Shown here piece by piece: positions 1-14,671 of a stretch of DNA of 64,000 nucleotides (position 1 is its first letter; each line of letters begins with the position of its first letter). The translations under genes and the position numbers were made by a program. Origin of the DNA: Gonocerus acuteangulatus (taxonomy: Eukaryota; Arthropoda; Insecta; Hemiptera; Coreidae); NCBI GenBank assembly GCA_946811695.1, contig OX328126.1, forward strand, positions 1,344,009 to 1,408,008, in the 5' to 3' direction. A model generated the notes under the pieces. It was not told the origin of the DNA. It worked only from the letters and a program-made list of their open reading frames with translations, and searched no databases.

Positions 1-3000
1 GCTGACAGGCAATGTTTCCACATGTAGACGTGTTGTTCTCCCCTTTAATAGACTAGATATGGGCCAGTTCGTGCTAGACAGAAGAAGAAGAGGTGGAAAT
101 GTGAAGGGAAGGGATTCTAGTTGACAGGCAATGTTTCCACATGTAGACGTGTTGTTCTCCCCTGTAATAGACTAGAGATGGGCCAGTTCGTGCTATACAG
201 AAGAAGAAGAGGTGGAAATGTGAAGGGAAGGGATTCTAGTTGACAGGCAATGTTTCCACATGTAGACGTGTTGTTCTCCCCGTTAATAGACTAGAGATGG
301 GCGAGTTCGTGCTAGACAGAAGAAGAAGAGGTGGAAATGTGAAGGGAAGGGATTCCAGTTGACAGGCAATGTTTCCACATGTAGACGTGTTGTTCTCCCT
401 TTTAATAGACTAGAGATGGGCGAGTTCGTGCTAGACAGAAGAAGAAGAGGTGGAAATGTCAAGGGAAGGGATTCTAGTTGACAGGCAATGTTTCCACATG
501 TAGACGTGTTGTTCTCCCCTTTAATAGACTAGAGATGGGCCAGTTCGTGCTAGACAGAAGAAGAAGAGGTGGAAATGTCAAGGGAAGGGATGCTAGCTGA
601 CAGGCAATATTTCCACATGTAGACGTGTTGGTCTCCCCTTTAATAGACTAGAGATGGGCCAGTTCGTGCTAGACAGAAGAAGAAGAGGTGGAAATGTGAA
701 GGGAAGGGATTCTAGTTGACAGGCAATGTTTCCACATGTAGACGTGTTGTTCACCCCTTTAATAGACTAGAGATGGGCCAGTTCGTGCTAGACAGAAGAA
801 GAAGAGGTGGAAATGTGAAGGGAAGGGATTCTAGTTGACAGGCAATGTTTCCACATGTAGACGTGTTTTTCTCCCCTTTAATAGACTAGAGATGGGCCAG
901 TTCGTGCTAGACAGAAGAAGAAGAGGTGGAAATGTGAAGGGAAGGGATTCTAGTTGACAGGCAATGTTTCCACATGTAGACGTGTTGTTCTCCCCTTTAA
1001 TAGACTAGAGATGGGCCAGTTCGTGCTAGACAGAAGAAGAAGAGGTGGAAATGTGAAGGGAAGGGATTCTAGCTGACAGGCAATGTTTCCACATGTAGAC
1101 GTGTTGTTCTCCCCTTACTAGACTAGAGATGGGCCAGTTCGTGCTAGACAGAAGAAGAAGAGGTGGAAATGTGAAGGGAAGGGATTCTAGCTGACAGGCA
1201 ATGTTTCCACATGTAGACGTGTTGTTCTCCCCTTTAATAGACTAGAGATGGGCCAGTTCGTGCTAGACAGAAGAAGAAGAGGTGGAAATGTGAAGGGAAG
1301 GGATTCTAGTTGACAGGCAATGTTTCCACATGTAGACGTGTTTTTCTCCCCTTTAATAGACTAGAGATGGGCCAGTTCGTGCTAGACAGAAGAAGAAGAG
1401 GTGGAAATGTGAAGGGAAGGGATTCTAGTTGACAGGCAATGTTTACACATGTAGACGTGTTATTCTCCCCTTTAATAGACTAGAGATGGGCCAATTCGTG
1501 CTAGACAGAAGAAGAAGAGGTGGAAATGTGAAGGGAAGGGATTCTAGCTGACAGGCAATGTTTCCACATGTAGACGTGTTGTTCTCCCCTTTAATAGACT
1601 AGATATGGGCCAGTTCGTGCTAGACAGAAGAAGAAGAGGTGGAAATGTGAAGGGAAGGGATTCTAGTTGACAGGCAATGTTTCCACATGTAGACGTGTTG
1701 TTCTCCCCTTTAATAGACTAGAGATGGGCCAGTTCGTGCTAGACAGAAGAAGAAGAGGTGGAAATGTGAAGGGAAGGGATTCTAGCTGACAGGCAATGTT
1801 TCCACATGTAGACGTGTTGTTCTCCCCTTTAATAGACTAGAGATGGGCCAGTTCGTGCTAGACAGAAGAAGAAGAGGTGGAAATGTGAAGGGAAGGGATT
1901 CTAGCTGACAGGCAATGTTTCCACATGTAGACGTGTTGTTCTCCCCTTTAATAGACTAGAGATGGGCCAGTTCGTGCTAGACAGAAGAAGAAGAGGTGGA
2001 AATGTGAAGGGAAGGGATTCTAGCTGACAGGCAATGTTTCCACATGTAGACGTGTTGTTCTCCCCTTTAATAGACTAGAAATGGGCCAGTTCGTGCTAGA
2101 CAGAAGAAGAAGAGGTGGAAATGTGAAGGGAAGGGATTCTAGTTGACAGGCAATGTTTCCACATGTAGACGTGTTGTTCTCCCCTTTAATAGACTAGAGA
2201 TGGGCCAGTTCGTGCTAGACAGAAGAAGAAGAGGTGGAAATGTGAAGGGAAGGGATTCTAGCTGACAGGCAATGTTTCCACATGTAGACGTGTTGTTCTC
2301 CCCTTTAATAGACTAGATATGGGCCAGTTCGTGCTAGACAGAAGAAGAAGAGGTGGAAATGTGAAGGGAAGGGATTCTAGTTGACAGGCAATGTTTCCAC
2401 ATGTAGACGTGTTGTTCTCCCCTGTAATAGACTAGAGATGGGCCAGTTCGTGCTAGACAGAAGAAGAAGAGGTGGAAATGTGAAGGGAAGGGATTCTAGT
2501 TGACAGGCAATGTTTCCACATGTAGACGTGTTGTTCTCCCCTTTAATAGACTAGAGATGGGCGAGTTCGTGCTAGACAGAAGAAGAAGAGGTGGAAATGT
2601 GAAGGGAAGGAATTCCAGTTGACAGGCAATGTTTCCACATGTAGACGTGTTGTTCTCCCCTTTAATAGACTAGAGATGGGCGAGTTCGTGCTAGACAGAA
2701 GAAGAAGAGGTGGAAATGTCAAGGGAAGGGATTCTAGTTGACAGGCAATGTTTCCACATGTAGACGTGTTGTTCTCCCCTTTAATAGACTAGAGATGGGC
2801 CAGTTCGTGCTAGACAGAAGAAGAAGAGGTGGAAATGTCAAGGGAAGGGATGCTAGCTGACAGGCAATGTTTCCACATGTAGACGTGTTGGTCTCCCCTT
2901 TAATAGACTAGAGATGGGCCAGTTCGTGCTAGACAGAAGAAGAAGAGGTGGAAATGTGAAGGGAAGGGATTCTAGTTGACAGGCAATGTTTCCACATGTA

Positions 3001-6000
3001 GACGTGTTGTTCACCCCTTTAATAGACTAGAGATGGGCCAGTTCGTGCTAGACAGAAGAAGAAGAGGTGGAAATGTGAAGGGAAGGGATTCTAGTTGACA
3101 GGCAATGTTTCCACATGTAGACGTGTTGTTCTCCCCTTTAATAGACTAGAGATGGGCCAGTTCGTGCTAGACAGAAGAAGAAGAGGTGGAAATGTGAAGG
3201 GAAGGGATTCTAGTTGACAGGCAATGTTTCCACATGTAGACGTGTTGTTCTCCCCTTTAATAGACTAGAGATGGGCCAGTTCGTGCTAGACAGAAGAAGA
3301 AGAGGTGGAAATGTGAAGGGAAGGGATTCTAGCTGACAGGCAATGTTTCCACATGTAGACGTGTTGTTCTCCCCTTAAATAGACTAGAGATGGGCCAGTT
3401 CGTGCTAGACAGAAGAAGAAGAGGTGGAAATGTGAAGGGAAGGGATTCTAGTTGACAGGCAATGTTTCCACATGTAGACGTGTTGTTCTCCCCTTTAATA
3501 GACTAGAGATGGGCCAGTTCGTGCTAGACAGAAGAAGAAGAGGTGGAAATGTGAAGGGAAGGGATTCTAGTTGACAGGCAATGTTTCCACATGTAGACGT
3601 GTTGTTCTCCCCTTTAATAGACTAGAGATGGGCCAGTTCGTGCTAGACAGAAGAAGAAGAGGTGGAAATGTGAAGGGAAGGGATTCTAGTTGACAGGCAA
3701 TGTTTCCACATGTAGACGTGTTGTTCTCCCCTTTAATAGACTAGAGACGGGCCAGTTCGTGCCAGACAGAAGAAGAAGAGGTGGAAATGTGAAGGGAAGG
3801 GATTCTAGTTGACAGGCAATGTTTCCACATGTAGACGTGTTGTTCTCCCCTTTAATAGACTAGAGACGGGCCAGTTCGTGCTAGACAGAAGAAGAAGAGG
3901 TGGAAATGTGAAGGGAAGGGATTCTAGTTGACAGGCAATGTTTCCACATGTAGACGTGTTGTTCTCCCCTTTAATAGACTAGAGATGGGCCAGTTCGTGC
4001 TAGACAGAAGAAGAAGAGGTGGAAATGTGAAGGGAAGGGATTCTAGCTGACAGGCAATGTTTCCACATGTAGACGTGTTGTTCTCCCCTTTAATAGACTA
4101 GAGATGGGCCAGTTCGTGCTAGACAGAAGAAGAAGAGGTGGAAATGTGAAGGGAAGGGATTCTAGCTGACAGGCCATGTTTCCACATGTAGACGTGTTGT
4201 TCTCCCCTTTAATAGACTAGAGATGGGCCAGTTCGTGCTAGACAGAAGAAGAAGAGGTGGAAATGTGAAGGGAAGGGATTCTAGCTGACAGGCAATGTTT
4301 CCACATGTAGACGTGTTGTTCTCCCCTTTAATAGACTAGAGATGGGCCAGTTCGTGCTAGACAGAAGAAGAAGAGGTGGAAATGTGAAGGGAAGGGATTC
4401 TAGTTGACAGGCAATGTTTTCACATGTAGACGTGTTGTTCTCCCCTTTAATAGACTAGAGATGGGCCAGTTCGTGCTAGACAGAAGAAGAAGAGGTGGAA
4501 ATGTGAAGGGAAGGGATTCTAGTTGACAGGCAATGTTTCCACATGTAGACGTGTTGTTCTCCCCTTTAATAGACTAGAGATGGGCCAGTTCGTGCTAGAC
4601 AGAAGAAGAAGAGGTGGAAATGTGAAGGGAGGGATTCTAGATGACAGGCAATGTTTCCACATGTAGACGTGTTGTTCTCCCCTTTAATAGACTAGATATG
4701 GGCCAGTTCGTGCTAGACAGAAGAAGAAGAGGTGGAAATGTGAAGGGAAGGGATTCTAGTTGACAGGCAATGTTTCCACATGTAGACGTGTTGTTCTCCC
4801 CTTTAATAGACTAGAGATGGGCCAGTTCGTGCTAGACAGAAGAAGAAGAGGTGGAAATGTGAAGGGAAGGGATTCTAGCTGACAGGCAATGTTTCCACAT
4901 GTAGACGTGTTGTTCTCCCCTTTAATAGACTAGAGATGGGCCAGTTCGTGCTAGACAGAAGAAGAAGAGGTGGAAATGTGAAGGGAAGGGATTCTAGCTG
5001 ACAGGCAATGTTTCCACATGTAGACGTGTTGTTCTCCCCTTTAATAGACTAGAGATGGGCCAGTTCGTGCTAGACAGAAGAAGAAGAGGTGGAAATGTGA
5101 AGGGAAGGGATTCTAGCTGACAGGCAATGTTTCCACATGTAGACGTGTTGTTCTCCCCTTTAATAGACTAGAAATGGGCCAGTTCGTGCTAGACAGAAGA
5201 AGAAGAGGTGGAAATGTGAAGGGAAGGGATTCTAGTTGACAGGCAATGTTTCCACATGTAGACGTTTTGTTCTCCCCTTTAATAGACTAGAGATGGGCCA
5301 GTTCGTGCTAGACAGAAGAAGAAGAGGTGGAAATGTGAAGGGAAGGGATTCTAGTTGACAGGCAATGTTTCCACATGTAGACGTGTTGTTCTCCCCTTTA
5401 ATAGACTAGAGATGGGCCAGTTCGTGCTAGACAGAAGAAGAAGAGGTGGAAATGTGAAGGGAGGGATTCTAGATGACAGGCAATGTTTCCACATGTAGAC
5501 GTGTTGTTCTCCCCTTTAATAGACTAGATATGGGCCAGTTCGTGCTAGACAGAAGAAGAAGAGTTGGAAATGTGAAGGGAAGGGATTCTAGTTGACAGGC
5601 AATGTTTCCACATGTAGACGTGTTGTTCTCCCCTTTAATAGACTAGAGATGGGCCAGTTCGTGCTAGACAGAAGAAGAAGAGGTGGAAATGTGAAGGGAA
5701 GGGATTCTAGCTGACAGGCAATGTTTCCACATGTAGACGTGTTGTTCTCCCCTTTAATAGACTAGAGATGGGCCAGTTCGTGCTAGACAGAAGAAGAAGA
5801 GGTGGAAATGTGAAGGGAAGGGATTCTAGCTGACAGGCAATGTTTCCACATGTAGACGTGTTGTTCTCCCCTTTAATAGACTAGAGATGGGCCAGTTCGT
5901 GCTAGACAGAAGAAGAAGAGGTGGAAATGTGAAGGGAAGGGATTCTAGCTGACAGGCAATGTTTCCACATGTAGACGTGTTGTTCTCCCCTTTAATAGAC

Positions 6001-9000
6001 TAGAAATGGGCCAGTTCGTGCTAGACAGAAGAAGAATAGGTGGAAATGTGAAGGGAAGGGATTCTAGTTGACAGGCAATGTTTCCACATGTAGACGTGTT
6101 GTTCTCCCCTTTAATAGACTAGAGATGGGCCAGTTCGTGCTAGACAGAAGAAGAAGAGGTGGAAATGTGAAGGGAAGGGATTCTAGTTGACAGGCAATGT
6201 TTCCACATGTAGACGTGTTGTTCTCCCCTTTAATAGACTAGAGATGGGCCAGTTCGTGCTAGACAGAAGAAGAAGAGGTGGAAATGTGAAGGGAAGGGAT
6301 TCTAGTTGACAGGCAATGTTTCCACATGTAGACGTGTTGTTCTCCCCTTTAATAGACTAGAGATGGGCCAGTTCGTGCTAGACAGAAGAAGAAGAGGTGG
6401 AAATGTGAAGGGAAGGGATTCTAGTTGACAGGCAATGTTTCCACATGTAGACGTGTTGTTCTCCCCTTTAATAGACTAGAGATGGGCCAGTTCGTGCTAG
6501 ACAGAAGAAGAAGAGGTGGAAATGTGAAGGGAAGGGATTCTAGTTGACAGGCAATGTTTCCACATGTAGACGTGTTGTTCTCCCCTTTAATAGACTAGAG
6601 ATGGGCCAGTTCGTGCTAGACAGAAGAAGAAGAGGTGGAAATATCAAGGGAAGGGATTCTAGCTGACAGGCAATGTTTCCACATGTAGACGTGTTGTTCT
6701 CCCCTTTAATAGACTAGAGATGGGCCAGTTCGTGCTAGACAGAAGACGAAGAGGTGGAAATGTCAAGGGAAGGGATTCTAGCTGACAGGCAATGTTTCCA
6801 CATGTAGACGTGTTGTTCTCCCCTTTAATAGACTAGAGATGGGCCAGTTCGTGCTAGACAGAAGAAGAAGAGGTGGAAATGTGAAGGGAAGGGATTCTAG
6901 TTGACAGGCAATGTTTCCACATGTAGACGTGTTGTTCTCCCCTTTAATAGGCTAGAGATGGGCCAGTTCGTCCTAGACAGAAGACGAAGAGGTGGAAATG
7001 TGAAGGGAAGGGATTCTAGCTGACAGGCAATGTTTCCACATGTAGACGCGTTGTTCTCCCCTTTAATAGGCTAGAGATGGGCCAGTTCGTGCTAGACAGA
7101 AGAAGAAGAGGTGGAAATGTGAAGGGAAGGGATTCTAGTTGACAGGCAATGTTTCCACATGTAGACGTGTTGTTCTCCCCTTTAATAGGCTAGAGATGGG
7201 CCAGTTCGTGCTAGACAGAAGAAGAAGAGGTGGAAATGTGAAGGGAAGGGATTCTAGCTGACAGGCAATGTTTCCACATGTAGACGTGTTGTTCTCCCCT
7301 TTAATAGACTAGAGATGGGCCAGTTCGTGCTAGACAGAAGAAGAAGAGGTGGAAATGTGAAGGGAAGGGATTCTAGCTGACAGGCAATGTTTCCACATGT
7401 AGACGCGTTGTTCTCCCCTTTAATAGACTAGAGATGGGCCAGTTCGTGCTAGACAGAAGAAGAAGAGGTGGAAATGTGAAGGGAAGGGATTCTAGCTGAC
7501 AGGCAATGTTTCCACATGTAGACGTGTTGTTCTCCCCTTTAATAGACTAGATATGGGCCAGTTCGTGCTAGACAGAAGAAGAAGAGGTGGAAATGTGAAG
7601 GGAAGGGATTCTAGTTGACAGGCAATGTTTCCACATGTAGACGTGTTGTTCTCCCCTTTAATAGACTAGAGATGGGCCAGTTCGTGCTAGACAGAAGAAG
7701 AAGAGGTGGAAATGTGAAGGGAAGGGATTCTAGCTGACAGGCAATGTTTCCACATGTAGACGTGTTGTTCTCCCCTTTAATAGACTAGAGATGGGCCAGT
7801 TCGTGCTAGACAAAAGAAGAAGAGGTGGAAATGTGAAGGGAAGGGATTCTAGCTGACAGGCAATGTTTCCACATGTAGACGTGTTGTTCTCCCCTTTAAT
7901 AGACTAGAGATGGGCCAGTTCGTGCTAGACAGAAGAAGAAGAGGTGGAAATGTGAAGGGAAGGGATTCTAGCTGACAGGCAATGTTTCCACATGTAGACG
8001 TGTTGTTCTCCCCTTTAATAGACTAGAAATGGGCCAGTTCGTGCTAGACAGAAGAAGAAGAGGTGGAAATGTGAAGGGAAGGGATTCTAGTTGACAGGCA
8101 ATGTTTCCACATGTAGACGTGTTGTTCTCCCCTTTAATAGACTAGAGATGGGCCAGTTCGTGCTAGACAGAAGAAGAAGAGGTGGAAATGTGAAGGGAAG
8201 GGATTCTAGTTGACAGGCAATGTTTCCACATGTAGACGTGTTGTTCTCCCCTTTAATAGACTAGAGATGGGCCAGTTCGTGCTAGACAGAAGAAGAAGAG
8301 GTGGAAATGTGAAGGGAAGGGATTCTAGCTGACAGGCAATGTTTCCACATGTAGACGTGTTGTTCTCCCCTTTAATAGACTAGAGATGGGCCAGTTCGTG
8401 CTAGACAGAAGAAGAAGAGGTGGAAATGTGAAGGGAAGGGATTCTAGTTGACAGGCAATGTTTCCACATGTAGACGTGTTGTTCTCCCCTTTAATAGACT
8501 AGAGATGGGCCAGTTCGTGCTAGACAGAAGAAGAAGAGGTGGAAATGTGAAGGGAAGGGATTCTAGTTGACAGGCAATGTTTCCACATGTAGACGTGTTG
8601 TTCTCCCCTTTAATAGACTAGAGATGGGCCAGTTCGTGCTAGACAGAAGAAGAAGAGGTGGAAATGTGAAGGGAAGGGATTCTAGTTGACAGGCAATGTT
8701 TCCACATGTAGACGTGTTGTTCTCCCCTTTAATAGACTAGAGATGGGCCAGTTCGTGCTAGACAGAAGAAGAAGAGGTGGAAATGTGAAGGGAAGGGATT
8801 CTAGTTGACAGGCAATGTTTCCACATGTAGACGTGTTGTTCTCCCCTTTAATAGACTAGAGATGGGCCAGTTCGTGCTAGACAGAAGAAGAAGAGGTGGA
8901 AATATCAAGGGAAGGGATTCTAGCTGACAGGCAATGTTTCCACATGTAGACGTGTTGTTCTCCCCTTTAATAGACTAGAGATGGGCCAGTTCGTGCTAGA

Positions 9001-12000
9001 CAGAAGACGAAGAGGTGGAAATGTCAAGGGAAGGGATTCTAGCTGACAGGCAATGTTTCCACATGTAGACGTGTTGTTCTCCCCTTTAATAGACTAGAGA
9101 TGGGCCAGTTCGTGCTAGACAGAAGAAGAAGAGGTGGAAATGTGAAGGGAAGGGATTCTAGTTGACAGGCAATGTTTCCACATGTAGACGTGTTGTTCTC
9201 CCCTTTAATAGGCTAGAGATGGGCCAGTTCGTCCTAGACAGAAGACGAAGAGGTGGAAATGTGAAGGGAAGGGATTCTAGCTGACAGGCAATGTTTCCAC
9301 ATGTAGACGCGTTGTTCTCCCCTTTAATAGGCTAGAGATGGGCCAGTTCGTGCTAGACAGAAGAAGAAGAGGTGGAAATGTGAAGGGAAGGGATTCTAGT
9401 TGACAGGCAATGTTTCCACATGTAGACGTGTTGTTCTCCCCTTTAATAGGCTAGAGATGGGCCAGTTCGTGCTAGACAGAAGAAGAAGAGGTGGAAATGT
9501 GAAGGGAAGGGATTCTAGCTGACAGGCAATGTTTCCACATGTAGACGTGTTGTTCTCCCCTTTAATAGACTAGAGATGGGCCAGTTCGTGCTAGACAGAA
9601 GAAGAAGAGGTGGAAATGTGAAGGGAAGGGATTCTAGCTGACAGGCAATGTTTCCACATGTAGACGCGTTGTTCTCCCCTTTAATAGACTAGAGATGGGC
9701 CAGTTCGTGCTAGACAGAAGAAGAAGAGGTGGAAATGTGAAGGGAAGGGATTCTAGCTGACAGGCAATGTTTCCACATGTAGACGTGTTGTTCTCCCCTT
9801 TAATAGACTAGATATGGGCCAGTTCGTGCTAGACAGAAGAAGAAGAGGTGGAAATGTGAAGGGAAGGGATTCTAGTTGACAGGCAATGTTTCCACATGTA
9901 GACGTGTTGTTCTCCCCTTTAATAGACTAGAGATGGGCCAGTTCGTGCTAGACAGAAGAAGAAGAGGTGGAAATGTGAAGGGAAGGGATTCTAGCTGACA
10001 GGCAATGTTTCCACATGTAGACGTGTTGTTCTCCCCTTTAATAGACTAGAGATGGGCCAGTTCGTGCTAGACAGAAGAAGAAGAGGTGGAAATGTGAAGG
10101 GAAGGGATTCTAGCTGACAGGCAATGTTTCCACATGTAGACGTGTTGTTCTCCCCTTTAATAGACTAGAGATGGGCCAGTTCGTGCTAGACAGAAGAAGA
10201 AGAGGTGGAAATGTGAAGGGAAGGGATTCTAGCTGACAGGCAATGTTTCCACATGTAGACGTGTTGTTCTCCCCTTTAATAGACTAGAAATGGGCCAGTT
10301 CGTGGTAGACAGAAGAAGAAGAGGTGGAAATGTGAAGGGAAGGGATTCTAGTTGACAGGCAATGTTTCCACATGTAGACGTGTTGTTCTCCCCTTTAATA
10401 GACTAGAGATGGGCCAGTTCGTGCTAGACAGAAGAAGAAGAGGTGGAAATGTGAAGGGAAGGGATTCTAGTTGACAGGCAATGTTTCCACATGTAGACGT
10501 GTTGTTCTCCCCTTTAATAGACTAGAGATGGGCCAGTTCGTGCTAGACAGAAGAAGAAGAGGTGGAAATGTGAAGGGAAGGGATTCTAGCTGACAGGCAA
10601 TGTTTCCACATGTAGACGTGTTGTTCTCCCCTTTAATAGACTAGAGATGGGCCAGTTCGTGCTAGACAGAAGAAGAAGAGGTGGAAATGTGAAGGGAAGG
10701 GATTCTAGTTGACAGGCAATGTTTCCACATGTAGACGTGTTGTTCTCCCCTTTAATAGACTAGAAATGGGCCAGTTCGTGCTAGACAGAAGAAGAAGAGG
10801 TGGAAATGTGAAGGGAAGGGATTCTAGTTGACAGGCAATGTTTCCACATGTAGACGTGTTGTTCTCCCCTTTAATAGACTAGAGATGGGCCAGTTCGTGC
10901 TAGACAGAAGAAGAAGAGGTGGAAATGTGAAGGGAAGGGATTCTAGTTGACAGGCAATGTTTCCACATGTAGACGTGTTGTTCTCCCCTTTAATAGACTA
11001 GAGATGGGCCAGTTCGTGCTAGACAGAAGAAGAAGAGGTGGAAATGTGAAGGGAAGGGATTCTAGCTGACAGGCAATGTTTCCACATGTAGACGTGTTGT
11101 TCTCCCCTTTAATAGACTAGAGATGGGCCAGTTCGTGCTAGACAGAAGAAGAAGAGGTGGAAATGTGAAGGGAAGGGATTCTAGTTGACAGGCAATGTTT
11201 CCACATGTAGACGTGTTGTTCTCCCCTTTAATAGACTAGAGATGGGCCAGTTCGTGCTAGACAGAAGAAGAAGAGGTGGAAATGTGAAGGGAAGGGATTC
11301 TAGTTGACAGGCAATGTTTCCACATGTAGACGTGTTGTTCTCCCCTTTAATAGACTAGAGATGGGCCAGTTCGTGCTAGACAGAAGAAGAAGAGGTGGAA
11401 ATGTGAAGGGAGGGATTCTAGATGACAGGCAATGTTTCCACATGTAGACGTGTTGTTCTCCCCTTTAATAGACTAGAGATGGGCCAGTTCGTGCTAGACA
11501 GAAGAAGAAGAGGTGGAAATGTGAAGGGAAGGGATTCTAGTTGACAGGCAATGTTTCCACATGTAGACGTGTTGTTCTCCCCTTTAATAGACTAGAGATG
11601 GGCCAGTTCGTGCTAGACAAAAGAAGAAGAGGTGGAAATGTGAAGGGAAGGGATTCTAGCTGACAGGCAATGTTTCCACATGTAGACGTGTTGTTCTCCC
11701 CTTTAATAGACTAGAGATGGGCCAGTTCGTGCTAGACAGAAGAAGAAGAGGTGGAAATGTGAAGGGAAGGGATTCTAGCTGACAGGCAATGTTTCCACAT
11801 GTAGACGTGTTGTTCTCCCCTTTAATAGACTAGAGATGGGCCAGTTCGTGCTAGACAGAAGAAGAAGAGGTGGAAATGTGAAGGGAAGGGATTCTAGCTG
11901 ACAGGCAATGTTTCCACATGTAGACGTGTTGTTCTCCCCTTTAATAGACTAGAGATGGGCCAGTTCGTGCTAGACAGAAGAAGAAGAGGTGGAAATGTCA

Positions 12001-13018
12001 AGGGAAGGGATTCTAGTTGACAGGCAATGTTTCCACATGTAGACGTGTTGTTCTCCCCTTTAATAGACTAGAGATGGGCCAGTTCGTGCTAGACAGAAGA
12101 AGAAGAGGTGGAAATGTCAAGGGAAGGGATTCTAGTTGACAGGCAATGTTTCCACATGTAGACGTGTTGTTCTCCCCTTTAATAGACTAGAGATGGGCCA
12201 GTTCGTGCTAGACAGAAGAAGAAGAGGTGGAAATGTCAAGGGAAGGGATTCTAGTTGACAGGCAATGTTTCCACATGTAGACGTGTTGTTCTCCCCTTTA
12301 ATAGACTAGATATGGGCCAGTTCGTGCTAGACAGAAGAAGAAGAGGTGGAAATGTGAAGGGAAGGGATTCTAGTTGACAGACAATGTTTCCACATGTAGA
12401 CGTGTTGTTCTCCCCTTTAATAGACTAGAGATGGGCCAGTTCGTGCTAGACAGAAGAAGAAGAGGTGGAAATGTCAAGGGAAGGGATTCTAGCTGACAGG
12501 CAATGTTTCCACATGTAGACGTGTTGTTCTCCCCTTTAATAGACTAGAGATGGGCCAGTTCGTGCTAGACAGAAGAAGAAGAGGTGTAAATGTGAAGGGA
12601 AGGGATTCTAGTTGACAGGCAATGTTTCCACATGTAGACGTGTTGTTCTCCCCTTTAATAGACTAGAGATGGGCCAGTTCGTGCTAGACAGAAGAAGAAG
12701 AGGTGGAAATGTGAAGGGAAGGGATTCTAGTTGACAGGCAATGTTTCCACATGTAGACGTGTTGTTCTCCCCTTTAATAGACTAGAGATGGGCCAGTTCG
12801 TGCTAGACAGAAGACGAAGAGGTGGAAATGTGAAGGGAAGGGATTCTAGCTGACAGGCAATGTTTCCACATGTAGACGTGTTGTTCTCCCCTTTAATAGA
12901 CTAGAGATGGGCCAGTTCGTGCTAGACAGAAGACGAAGAGGTGGAAATGTGAAGGGAAGGGATTCTAGCTGACAGGCAATGTTTCCACATGTAGACGTGT
13001 TGTTCTCCCCTTTAATAG
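1..13018. repeat. 119-bp satellite array with higher-order structure
   Basis: The segment is a head-to-tail array of a 119-bp unit, about 109 copies, already running at the window start and stopping inside a unit at about 13018. Units differ by a few substitutions and rare 1-bp deletions. A GAAGAAGAAGAGG purine stretch and the phrase TTTCCACATGTAGACG recur in nearly every unit. Diagnostic variants (GATATGGG, GAAATGGG, CCTGTAATAG, GCGAGTTC, ATATCAAGGG, AGACGCG) recur about 2260 bp apart, that is 19 units, in at least two places. Some blocks recur at about 832 bp (7 units). No coding signal persists. It is probably a centromeric, pericentromeric or heterochromatic satellite; the location is inference. 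Confidence 0.97.
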
Positions 13019-13224
13019 TCTTATCATGGGAGAATGTATGGAAGTACATATACATGCCATCGCTTATTACACGAGATATGTTGGTGTCAAACCAGATCTC
13101 CAATATCTTACAGAAATAGTGGGCAAAGCATCAACTTAGTCTTCTCCATAATCATTGAACAATTTCAAATCGTCTATCTCCCAATCTCTATGTTTATTTC
13201 AAAACATAATCATTATCCGTGAAA
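13019..13224. other. unique spacer between two satellites
   Basis: This is a short unique stretch between the end of the 119-bp array and the start of the 86-bp array. It holds only short chance reading frames and no recognisable gene or element end. Confidence 0.6.
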
Positions 13225-14428
13225 ATTGTAGTTGACTAAAGCCCAAACAGTTCCCTCAGCCTCATGGAGGATTGTAAGATTTATTTCTATCATTACATTG
13301 TAGTATACGGATTGTAGTTGACTAAAGCCCAAATAGTTCCCTCAGCCTCATGGAGGATTGTAAGATTTATTTCTATCATTACATTGTAGTATACGGATTG
13401 TAGTTGACTAAAGCCCAAATAGTTCCCTCAGCCTCATGGAGGATTGTAAGATTTATTTCTATCATTACATTGTAGTATACGAATTGTAGTTGACTAAAGC
13501 CCAAACAGTTCCCTCAGCCTCATGGAGGATTGTAAGATTTATTTCTATCATTACATTGTAGTATACGGATTGTAGTTGACTAAAGCCCAAACAGTTCCCT
13601 CAGCCTCATGGAGGATTGTAAGATTTATTTCTATCATTACATTGTAGTATACGGATTGTAGTTGACTAAAGCCCAAATAGTTCCCTCAGCCTCATGGAGG
13701 ATTGTAAGATTTATTTCTATCATTACATTGTAGTATACGGATTGTAGTTGACTAAAGCCCAAATAGTTCCCTCAGCCTCATGGAGGATTGTAAGATTTAT
13801 TTCTATCATTACATTGTAGTATACGGATTGTAGTTGACTAAAGCCCAAATAGTTCCCTCAGCCTCATGGAGGATTGTAAGATTTATTTCTATCATTACAT
13901 TGTAGTATACGAATTGTAGTTGACTAAAGCCCAAACAGTTCCCTCAGCCTCATGGAGGATTGTAAGATTTATTTCTATCATTACATTGTAGTATACGGAT
14001 TGTAGTTGACTAAAGCCCAAATAGTTCCCTCAGCCTCATGGAGGATTGTAAGATTTATTTCTATCATTACATTGTAGTATACGAATTGTAGTTGACTAAA
14101 GCCCAAACAGTTCCCTCAGCCTCATGGAGGATTGTAAGATTTATTTCTATCATTACATTGTAGTATACGGATTGTAGTTGACTAAAGCCCAAACAGTTCC
14201 CTCAGCCTCATGGAGGATTGTAAGATTTATTTCTATCATTACATTGTAGTATACGAATTGTAGTTGACTAAAGCCCAAATAGTTCCCTCAGCCTCATGGA
14301 GGATTGTAAGATTTATTTCTATCATTACATTGTAGTATACGAATTGTAGTTGAATAAAGCCCAAATAGTTCCCTCAGCCTCATGGAGGATTGTAAGATTT
14401 ATTTCTATCGTTACATTGTAGTGTACGA
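13225..14428. repeat. 86-bp tandem repeat, 14 copies
   Basis: Fourteen head-to-tail units of 86 bp, each starting near ATTGTAGTTGACTAAAGCCC. Units differ mainly at two sites (CAAACAG or CAAATAG; ACGGATTG or ACGAATTG) and are otherwise almost identical, which suggests recent amplification. The unit length is not a multiple of three and each unit has stops, so it is not coding. Confidence 0.96.
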
Positions 14429-14531
14429 AGGAATTATCATTCATTCATTATTCAATATACGTTCTGATTTATTTCTCACTTTCTTGAATATTTACATGTT
14501 TTTACATCTTTTTAGTTTGTTGCATATATAT

Positions 14532-14658
14532 TCAGCCTTATCCTGGCTAGAAAATGGTGGTAACCTATAGATAACCAGGCCCCCCAATCCCAAAATTCGC
14601 CGTTAATAATAATGGACGTTAATATTTAAATATATATATATATATATTTGTCTGTTTG
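14532..14658 (+). repeat. SINE family S1, 3' part, ending in (TA)n
   Basis: The stretch contains TATCCTGGCTAGAAAA, GGTGGTAACCTATAGATAAC and a tail with AATAATGGACGTTAAT. It matches, in the opposite orientation, the bodies of the tRNA-derived SINEs at 25385, 44326, 51690 and 52343. The tRNA-like head is missing. A (TA)n run follows at about 14628-14648. Confidence 0.8.
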
Positions 14659-14671
14659 CGGTCTCTCATAA

